Origin: Symbiodinium natans
Lineage: Eukaryota; Sar; Dinophyceae; Suessiales; Symbiodiniaceae
Direction of reading: 5' to 3'
DNA: 64,000 nt
NCBI GenBank assembly: GCA_905221605.1
Contig: CAJNDS010002293.1
Span: forward strand, 420,501 to 484,500
Within the stretch, counting starts at the first letter, position 1. Every line of letters starts with the position of its first letter. Shown piece after piece: positions 55,000 through 64,000 of this stretch. The notes beneath the pieces are model-generated. The model did not search any database. It was not told the origin of the DNA and saw only the letters and a list, made by a program, of their open reading frames with translations. The translations under genes were made by a program, and so were the position numbers.

Positions 55000-55397
55000 T
55001 GATCCGATATGGTCATCGCCTTCTCGAACCTTATAAAAAACATTCGGTTAATATCTTTGGCATTTGTGTTTATATACAGAAATGAATAAGGGGCGTCGTT
55101 TATGGCTAATCTATACATCTCGTAGAGTTCGTCTTTATTAACGAGTGCCGAATTTTCTTCTAAAAAAGAATTTACCTCGTTCATATTTTTAAGCCTAAAA
55201 TTGAACAAAGCCGAAGCATTCAAGCGAACGATCGGGGCGAGGACATTGTATTTTTGTGTCGATAATAATACGGAGATTGCGTTATGTCTACCGCGTGTGA
55301 AAAGACTATAGATATATAATATCCAAAAGAAAATCTGAAAATCGATAAAGATTCGCCAAATAAATTCAAGGTTTTTATTTAATTTAATATAATCCAA
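54987..55397 (-). pseudogene. A32-like viral DNA-packaging ATPase, C-terminal fragment
   Basis: The minus-strand frame contains LFTRGRHNAISVLLSTQKYN, then APIVRLNASALFNFRLKN, then PYSFLYINTNAKDINRMFF. These fit the part of A32-type ATPases after Walker B: a gRH-x2-IS strand, the sensor STQ, an R-x-N-A segment and a late PYSFLYI strand. A32-type ATPases pump DNA into capsids of nucleocytoplasmic large DNA viruses, virophages and polinton-like viruses. The Walker A part is missing; the frame starts after a stop near 55430 with no ATG. The preceding IFIDFQIFFW may be a worn Walker B. A+T content is far above the surroundings. I take it as a fragment of an integrated protist virus. Confidence 0.65.
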
Positions 55398-55760
55398 TTC
55401 GAAAAAATAGAATGTATTTTTTGTCCGCTAAATCATCATTATCGAAAATCATCAGGAATAGAAAGATCTTCCGAATCTTGATTATTATATTGATTTTCTC
55501 AGGAAATTTCAAGAAGATCTCTCATTTCTATCTTATTCTTATGATTTCGATCATAGAACCCAATGCCTTATTTTCATAGAAATCATCCATTTCCATTTGT
55601 CTGATATCAAATCAATATGATTCTCCTATCAAAATGAGAAGATTCAATAGGTCCTATCGAAATGGATCAAGAATATTTATGAAATCATTGATTCTCGATC
55701 GATATCGTGATCGCAAAAGTCCCTGGAAATACCTTACGAAGGGCTTATTGGAACCTACCT
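55398..55760. other. AT-rich sequence, no gene
   Basis: This continues the AT-rich island. Frames are broken by many stops. Its last ~40 bp grade into the satellite (AAGATCGATGATAGAAAGATC). Confidence 0.6.
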
Positions 55761-58700
55761 TAAGATCGATGATAGAAAGATCTGGAAGAAACTCGTCTTG
55801 TTTACTTCATTGTAAGGTCTTCAGGGTAAGGAAATTGTCACACACATGTTGTTTCTTCGTATTCCAGCAAACAGCCAACATGGCGACAAATCATGCCCAT
55901 GGCTCGTATATGATATCACAACTCGTATCCCCTGCCTCATGTGTGATATCACAAGATGCAGAACCCAATGCCCGTAACAAATCATACCCCCTGCTATTTT
56001 TTCTTTTTACACTCGATTTGCTGGTATCTGTATGAGGCATGGCAAGATGTACGAATTGTTGCCTGTGATTTGTTGGCATCTGTGTGAGGCATGGCAAGAT
56101 GTTCGATTTGTTGCCTGTGAATTGGTGGTATCTGTGCGAGGCATGACAAGATGTATGACTTGTTGCCTGTGATTTGCTAAACCCTAACCCCTAAAACCCA
56201 AAAATTTTAAGATCGAAGATAGAAAGATCTGAAAGAAACTCGTCTTGTTTACTTAATTGTAAGGTCTTCAGGGTAAGGAAACTGTCACACACATGTTGTT
56301 TCTTCGTATCCCAGCAAGCAGTCAACATGGCGACAAATCGTGCCCGTGGCTCGTGTGTTATGTCACAAATCGCATCCCCTGTCTCATGTGTGATATCACA
56401 AGATGCAGAACCCAATGCCCGTAACAAATCGTACCCCCTGCTACTTTTTCTTTTTTCGATTTGCTGGTATCTGTATGAGGCATGGCAAAGATGTACGAAT
56501 TGTTGCCTGTGATTTGCTGGCATCTGGGTGAGGCATGGCAAGATGTACGATTTGTTGCCTGTGATTTGGTGGTATCTGTGCGAAGCAAGACAAGATGTGT
56601 GATTTGTTGCCTGTGATTTGCTAGTTTCTGTGTGAGGCATGGCAAGATACACGATTTGTTGCCTGTGATTTGCTGGCAGGGTATGGAAACTGTTACACAC
56701 ATGATTTCTTGTTCAATCCTTAAACCCTACACCCTAAACCCTAAAACTCTAAATTGTTAAGATCGAAGATAGAAAGATCTGGAAGAAACTCGTCTTGTTT
56801 ACTTAATTGTAAGGTCTTCAGGGTAAGGAAATTGTCACACACATGTTGTTTCTTCGTATTCCAGCAAACAGCCAACATGGCGACAAATCGTGCCCGTGGC
56901 TCGTGTGTGATATCACAACTCGTATCCCCTGCCTCATGTGTGATATCACAAGATGCAGAACCCAATGCCTGTAACAAATCGTACCCCCTGCTACTTTTTC
57001 TTTATTCGATTTGCTGGTATCTGTATGAGGCATGGCAAGATGTACGATTTTGTTGCCTGTGATTTGCTGGCATCTGGGTGAGGCATGGCAAGATGTACGA
57101 TTTGTTGCCTGTGATTTGGTGGTATCTGTGCGAGGCAAGACAAGATGTATGATTTGTTGCCTGTGATTTGCTAGTTTCTGTGTGAGGCATGGCAACATAC
57201 ACGATTTGTTGTCTGTGATTTACTGGCAGGGTATGGAAACTGTCACACACATGATTCCTTGTTCAATCCTTAAGCCCTACACCCTAAACCCTAAAACCCA
57301 AAATCTTTAAGATCGAAGATAGAAAGATCTGGAAGAAACTCGTCTTGTTTACTTAATTGCAAGGTCTTCAGGGTAAGGAAACTGTCACACACATGTTGTT
57401 TCTTCGTATTCCAGCAAACAGTCAACATGGCGGCAAATCGTGCCCATGGCTCGTGTGTGATATCACAACTCGTATCCCCTGCCTCATATATGATATCACA
57501 AGATGCAGATCCCAATGCCCGTAACAAATCGTACCCCCTGCTACTTTTTCTTTTTACATTCGATTTGCTGGTATCTGTATGAGGCATGGCAAGATGTACG
57601 ATTTGTTGCCTGTGATTTGCTGGCATCTGGGTGAGGCATGGCAAGATGTACGATTTGTTGCCTGTGATTTGGTGGTATCTGTGCGAAGCAAGACAAGATG
57701 TATGATTTGTTGCCAGTGATATGCTAGTTTCTGTGTGAGGCATGGCAAGATACACGATTTGTTGTCTGTGATTTGCTGGCAGGGTATGGAAACTGTTACA
57801 TATATGATTTCTTGTTCAATCCTTAAACCCTACACCCTAAACCCTAAAACTCTAAATTGTTAAGATCGAAAATAGAAAGATCTGGAAGAAACTCGTCTTG
57901 TTTACTTAATTGTAAGGTCTTCAGGGTAAGGAAACTGTCACGCACATGTTGCTTCTTCGTATTCCAGCAAACAGCCAACATGGCGACAAATCGTGCCCGT
58001 GGCTGGTGTGTGATGTCACAAATCGTATCCCCGGCCTCATGTGTGATATCACAAGATGCAGAACCCAATGCCCGTAACAAATCATACCCCCTGCTACTTT
58101 TTCTTTTACACTCGATTTGCTGGTATCTGTATGAGGCATGGCAAGATGTAAGATTTGTTGCCTGTGATTTGTTGGCATCTGTGTGAGGCATGGCAAGATG
58201 TTCGATTTGTTGCCTGTGATTTGGTGGTATCTGTGCGAGGCCTGACAAGATGTATGATTTGTTGCCTATGATCTGCTAGTTTCTGCGTGAGGCATGGCAA
58301 GATACACGATTTGTTGTCTGTGATTTGCTGGCAGGGTATGGAAACTGTGACACACATGATTTCTTGTTCAATCCTTAAACCCTACACCCTAAACCCTAAA
58401 ACTCTAAATTGTGAAGTCGAAAATAGAAACATCTGGAAGAAACTCGTCTTGTTTACTTAATTGTAAGGTCTTCAGGGTAAGAAAACTATCACACATATGT
58501 TGTTTCTTCGTATCCCAGCAAGCAGTCAACATGGCGACAAATCGTGCCGTGGCTCGTGTGTGATGTTACAAATCGTATCCGTTGTCTCATGTGTGATATC
58601 ACAAGATGCAGAACCCAATGCCCGTAACAAATCGTACCCCCTGCTACATTTTCTTTTCACATTCGATTTGCTGGTATCTGTATGAGGCATGGCAAGATGT

Positions 58701-61700
58701 ACGAATTGTTGCCTGTGATTTGTTGGCATCTGTGTGAGGCATGGCAAGATGTACGATTTGTTGCCTGTGATTTGGTGGTATCTGTGCGAAGCAAGACAAG
58801 ATGTATGATTTGTTGCCTGTGATTTGCTAGTTTCTGTGTGAGGCATGGCAAGATACACGATTTGTTGCCTGAGATTTGCTGGCAGGGTATGGAAACTGTC
58901 ACACACATGACTTCTTGTTCAATCCTTAAACCCTACACCCTAAACCCTAAAACTCTAAATTGTTAAGATCGAAAATAGAAACATCTGGAAGAAAATCGTC
59001 TTGTTTACTTAATTGTAAGGTCTTCAGGGTAAGGAAACTGTCACACGCATGTTGTTTCTTCGTATTCCAGCAAACAGCCAACATGGCGACAAATCGTGCC
59101 CGTGGCTCGTGTGTGATATCACAACTCGTATCCCCTGCCTCATGTGTGATATCACAAGATGCAGAACCCAATGCCCGTAACAAATCGTACCCCCTGCTAC
59201 TTTTTCTTTATTCGATTTGCTGGTATCTGTATGAGGCATGGCAAGATGTACGATTTGTTGCCTGTGATTTGCTGGCATCTGGGTGAGGCATGGCAAGATG
59301 TACGATTTGTTGCTTGTGATTTGGTGGCATCCGTGCGAAGCAAGACAAGATGTATGATTTGTTGCCTGTGATTTGCTAGTTTCTGCGTGAGGCATGTCAA
59401 CATGCACGATTTGTTGCCTGTGTTTTGCTGGCAGGGTATGGAAACTGTTACACACATGATTTCTTGTTCAATCCTTAAACCCTACACCCTAAACCCTAAA
59501 ACTCTAAATTGTTAAGATCGAAAATAGAAACATCTGGAAGAAACTCGTCTTGTTTACTTAATTGTAAGGTCTTCAGGGTAAGGAAACTGTCACACACATG
59601 TTGTTTCTTCGTATTCCAGCAAACAGTCAACATGGCGACAAATCGTGCCCATGGCTCGTGTGTGATGTCACAGCTCGTATCCCCGGCCTCATGTGTGATA
59701 TCACAAGATGCAGAACCCAATGCCCGTAACAAATCGTACCCCCTGCTACTTTTTCTTTTCACATTCGATTTGCTGGTATCTGTATGAGGCATGGCAAGAT
59801 GTACGATTTGTTGCCTGTGATTTGCTGGCGTCTGGGTGAGGCATGGCAAGATGTACGATTTGTTGCCTGTGATTTGGTGGTATCTGTGCGAGGCAAGACA
59901 AGATGTATGATTTGTTGCCTGTGATATGCTAGTTTCTGTGTGAGGCATGGCAAGATACACGATTTGTTGTCTGTGATTTGCTGGCAGGGTATGGAAACTG
60001 TTACACACATGATTTCTTGTTCAATCCTTAAACCCTACACCCTAAACCCTAAAACCCTAAATTGTTAAGATCGAAGACAGAAAGATCTGGAAGAAACTCG
60101 TCTTGTTTACTTTAATTGTAAGGTCTTCAGGGTAAGGAAACTGTCACGCACATGTTGTTTCTTCGTATTCCAGCAAACAGTCAACATGGCGACAAATCGT
60201 GCCCGTGGCTCGTGTGTGATATCACAACTCGTATCCCCTGCCTCATGTGTGATATCACAAGATGCAGAACCCAATGCCCGCCGTGGCTCGTGTATGATGT
60301 CACAAATCGTATCCCCTGCCTCATGTGTGATATCACAAGATGCAGAACCCAATGTCCGTAACAAATCGTACCCCCTGCTACTTTTTCTTTTTACATTCGA
60401 TTTGCTGGTATCTGTATGAGGCATGGCAAGATGTACGATTTGTTGTCTGTGATTTGCTGGCATCTGGGTGAGGCATGGCAAGATGTACGATTTGTTGCCT
60501 GTGATTTGGTGGTATCTGTGCGAAGCAAGACAAGATGCATGATTTGTTGCCTGTGATTTTCCAGTTTCTGTGTGAGGCATGGCAAGATACACGATTTGTT
60601 GTCTGGGATTTGCTGGCAGGGTATGGAAACTGTCACACAAATGATTTCTTGTTCAATCCTTAAACCCTACGCCCTAAACCCTAAAACTCTAAATTGCTAA
60701 GATCGAAGATAGAAAGATCTGGAAGAAACTCGTCTTGTTTACTTAATTTTGAGGTCTTCAGGGTATGGAAACTGTCACACGCATGTTGTTTCTTCGTATT
60801 CCAGCAAACAGTCAACATGGCGACAAATCGTGCCCGTGGCTTGGTGCGTGCTCGTATCCAACCCAATGCCCGTAACAAATCGTACCCCTGCTACTTTTCT
60901 TTTTGCACTCGATTTGCTGGTATCTGTATGAGGCATGGCAAGATGTACGAATTGTTGCCTGTGATTTGTTGGCATCTGGGTGAGGCATGGCAAGATGTAC
61001 GATTTGTTGCCTGTGATTTGGTGGTATCTGTGCGAAGCAAGACAAGATGTATGATTTGTTGCCTGTGATATGCTAGTTTCTGTGTGAGGCATGGGGCAAG
61101 ATACACGATTTGTTGTCTGGGATTTGCTGGCAGGGTATGGAAACTGTCACACAAATGATTTCTTATTTAATCCTTAAACCCTACACCCTAAACCCTAAAA
61201 CTCTAAATTGCTAAGATCGAAGATAGAAAGATCTGGAAGAAACTCGTCTTGTTTACTTAATTGTAAGGTCTTCAGGGTAAGGAAATTGTCACACACATGA
61301 CATGTTGTTTCTTCGTATTCCAGCAAACAGCCAACATGGCGACAAATCGTGCCCGTGGCTCGTGTGTGATATCACAACTCGTATCCCCTGCCTCATGTGT
61401 GATATCACAAGATGCAGAACCCAATGCCCGTAACAAATCATACCCCCTGCTATTTTTTCTTTTTACACTCGATTTGCTGGTATCTGTATGAGGCATGGCA
61501 AGATGTACGAATTGTTGCCTGTGATTTGTTGGCATCTGTGTGAGGCATGGCAAGATGTTCGATTTGTTGCCTGTGATTTGGTGGTATCTGTGCGAAGCAA
61601 GACAAGATGTATGATTTGTTGCCTGTGATTTGCTAGTTTCTGTGTGAGGCATGGCAAGATACACGATTTGTTGCCTGTGTTTTGCTGGCAGGGTATGGAA

Positions 61701-64000
61701 ATTGTCACACACATGATTTCTTGTTCAATCCTTAAACCCTACACCCTAAACCCTAAAACTCTAAATTGTTAAGATCGAAAATAGAAACATCTGGAAGAAA
61801 CTCGTCTTGTTTACTTAATTGTAAGGTCTTCAGGGTAAGGAACTGTCACACACATGTTGTTTCTTCGTATTCCAGCAAACAGTCAACATGGCGACAAATC
61901 GTGCCCATGGCTCGTGTGTGATGTCACAGCTCGTATCCCCGGCCTCATGTGTGATATCACAAGATGCAGAACCCAATGCCCGTAACAAATCGTTCCCCCT
62001 GCTACTTTTTCTTTTCACATTCGATTTGCTGGTATCTGTATGAGGCATGGCAAAGATGTACGAATTGTTGCCTGTGATTTGCTGGCATCTGGGTGCATGG
62101 CAAGATGTACGATTTGTTGCCTGTGATTTGGTGGTATCTGTGCGAAGCAAGACAAGATGTATGATTTGTTGCCTGTGATTTGCTAGTTTCTGTGTGAGGC
62201 ATGGCAAGATACACGATTTGTTGCCTGTGTTTTGCTGGCAGGGTATGGAAACTGTCATACATATGATTTCTTGTTCAATCCTTAAACCCTACACCCTAAA
62301 TCCTAAAACTCTAAATTGTTAAGATCGAAGATAGAAAGATCTGGAAGAAACTCGTCTTGTTTACTTAATTGTAAGGTCTTCAGGGTAAGGAAACTGTCAC
62401 GCACATGTTGTTTCTTCGTATTCCAGCAAACAGCCAACATGGCGACAAATAGTGTCCGTGGCTCGTGTGTGATATCACAACTCGTATCCCCTGCCTCATG
62501 TGTGATATCACAAGATGCAGAACCCAATGCCCGTAACAAATCGTACCCCCTGCTACTTTTTCTTTATTCGATTTGCTGGTATCTGTCTGAGGCATGGCAA
62601 GATGTACGAATTGTTGCCTGTGATTTGTTGGCATCTGGGTGAGGCATGGCAAGATGTACGATTTGTTGCCTGTGATTTGGTGGTATCTGTGCGAGGCAAG
62701 ACAAGATGTATGATTTGTTGCCTGTGATTTGCTAGTTTCTGTGTGAGGCATGGCAAGATACACGATTTGTTGTCTGTGATTTACTGGCAGGATATGAAAA
62801 CTGTCACACACATGATTCCTTGTTCAATCCTTAAGCCCTACACCCTAAACCCTAAAACCCAAAATCTTTAAGATCGAAGATAGAAAGATCTGGAAGAAAC
62901 TCGTCTTGTTTACTTAATTGTAAGGTCTTCAGGGTAAGGAAACTGTCACACACATGTTGTTTCTTCGTATTCCAGCAAACAGTCAACATGGCGACAAATC
63001 GTGCCCATGGCTCGTGTGTGATGTCACAACTCGTATCCCCTGTCTAATGTGGGATATCACAAGATGCAGAACCCAATGCCCGTAACAAATCGTACCCCCT
63101 GCTACTTTTTTTCTTTTTACATTCGATTTGCTGGTATCTGTATGAGGCATGGCAAGATGTACGAATTGTTGCCTGTGATTTGTTGGCATCTGGGTGAGGC
63201 ATGGCAAGATGTACGATTTGTTGCCTGTGATTTGGTGGTATCTGTGCGAAGCAAGACAAGATGTATGATTTGTTGCCTGTGATATGCTAGTTTCTGTGTG
63301 AGGCATGGCAAGATACACGATTTGTTGTCTGTGATTTGCTGGCAGGGTATGGAAACTGTGACACACATGATTTCTTGTTCAACCCTTAAACCCTACACCC
63401 TAAACCCTAAAACCCTAAATTTTTAAGATCGAAGATAGAAAGATCTGGAAGAAACTCGTCTTGTTTACTTAATTGTAAGGTCTTCAGGGTAAGGAAACTG
63501 TCACACGCATGTTGTTTCTTCGTATTCCAGCAAACAGCCAACATGGCGACAAATCGTGCCCGTGGCTCGTGTGTGATATCACAACTCGTATCCCCTGCCT
63601 CATGTGTGATATCACAAGATGCAGCACCCAATGCCCGTAACAAATCGTACCCCCTGCTACTTTTTCTGTTTACACTCGATTCGCTGGTATCCGCATGAGG
63701 CATGGCAAGATGTACGATTTGTTGCCTGTGATTTGTTGGCATCTGTGTGAGGCATGGCAAGATGTAAGATTTGTTGCCTGTGATTTGGTGGTATCTGTGC
63801 GAGGCATGACAAGATGTATTATTTGTTGCCTGTGATTTGCTAGTTTCTGTGTGAGGCATGGCAAGATACACGATTTGTTGTCTGCGATTTGGAAACTGTC
63901 ACACACATGATTTCTTGTTCAATCCTTAAACCCTACACCCTAAACCCTAAAACCCTAAATTTTTAAGATCGAAGATAGAAAGATCTGGAAGAACTCGTCT
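55761..64000 (+). repeat. ~550-bp satellite, about 15 copies, running off the window
   Basis: Monomers start with AAGATCGAAGATAGAAAGATC at about 55761, 56209, 56759, 57308, 57861, 58413, 58966, 59513, 60067, 60699, 61213, 61770, 62320, 62868, 63424 and 63965. Most are 548-556 bp. The first is shorter (448), the ninth has an internal ~75-bp duplication (632), and the tenth is deleted (514). Each has a non-repeated left part and two TGTGATATCACA palindromes. Four ~50-bp subrepeats follow (GAGGCATGGCAAGATGTACG then ATTTGTTGCCTGTGATTTG), and a right end with CCCTACACCCTAAACCCTAA. Long open frames recur in each copy on both strands with the period and are not genes. Confidence 0.97.

Noticed and set aside
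55430-55760. Resemblance of the AT-rich block to organelle DNA
   Set aside because: No organelle gene could be read in any frame; the block is continuous with the viral-like island and the satellite.
55891-63906. Many 80-177-residue open frames on both strands of the satellite
   Set aside because: They recur with the ~550-bp period, overlap on opposite strands and have no domain; they are by-products of the repeat.

Overview
The window looks like nuclear DNA of a dinoflagellate, probably a Symbiodiniaceae-like lineage. Four things support this. TTTAGGG/CCCTAAA telomere-type tracts are spread throughout. Host-like genes are cut by very short introns with non-canonical GC or GA donors and AG|G acceptors. 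A Ty1/copia element carries the integrase and reverse-transcriptase style I associate with dinoflagellates. DinoSL-like (spliced-leader) sequence remnants are present. No rRNA, CRISPR or convincing tRNA gene was seen. Most of the window is repeats; only a few stretches encode recognisable proteins, and most of those are broken.

Layout. (1) 1-7.4 kb: gene-poor DNA filled with degenerate TTTAGGG/TTTGGGG tracts and microsatellites, ending in a 405-bp MITE-like element (7431-7835). (2) 7.9-17.2 kb: a large inverted repeat with ~1.24-kb, nearly identical arms (8338-9574 and 15812-17051). Its ~6.2-kb spacer holds a decayed fibre-like repeat gene, two GC-rich minisatellites, a spliced multi-pass membrane-protein gene and a 77-bp satellite. 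(3) 17.2-20.5 kb: several unrelated minisatellites. (4) 20.5-29 kb: lower-copy DNA with host gene pieces: a PPPDE-type peptidase gene, a decayed UDP-glucose pyrophosphorylase followed at once by a pyrophosphatase-like domain, and a possible PARP-type zinc finger. (5) 30-36 kb: tandem and hairpin-forming repeats, including a perfect 31-bp stem. (6) 36.2-44.7 kb: a complete LTR retrotransposon with a 5-bp target duplication (ctatt), inserted into a local repeat. It has gag, protease, integrase and RT/RNase H, an extra overlapping ORF, and an unusual C-terminal domain after RNase H. (7) 44.7-54.3 kb: low-copy DNA with a pyruvate:ferredoxin oxidoreductase pseudogene. (8) 54.3-55.7 kb: two pure TTTAGGG arrays, then an AT-rich island with a fragment of an A32-like viral DNA-packaging ATPase and a convergent small ORF. 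(9) 55.76 kb to the end: a ~550-bp satellite, about 15 copies, each with its own CCCTAAA box and TGTGATATCACA palindromes.

The strongest candidates for something not previously described are the viral ATPase island between telomeric arrays and satellite, the long inverted repeat with its cargo, the retrotransposon's extra coding modules and its DinoSL-like segment in the 3' LTR, and the UDPGP-pyrophosphatase arrangement. Family assignments come from reading motifs by eye; no database search was run.
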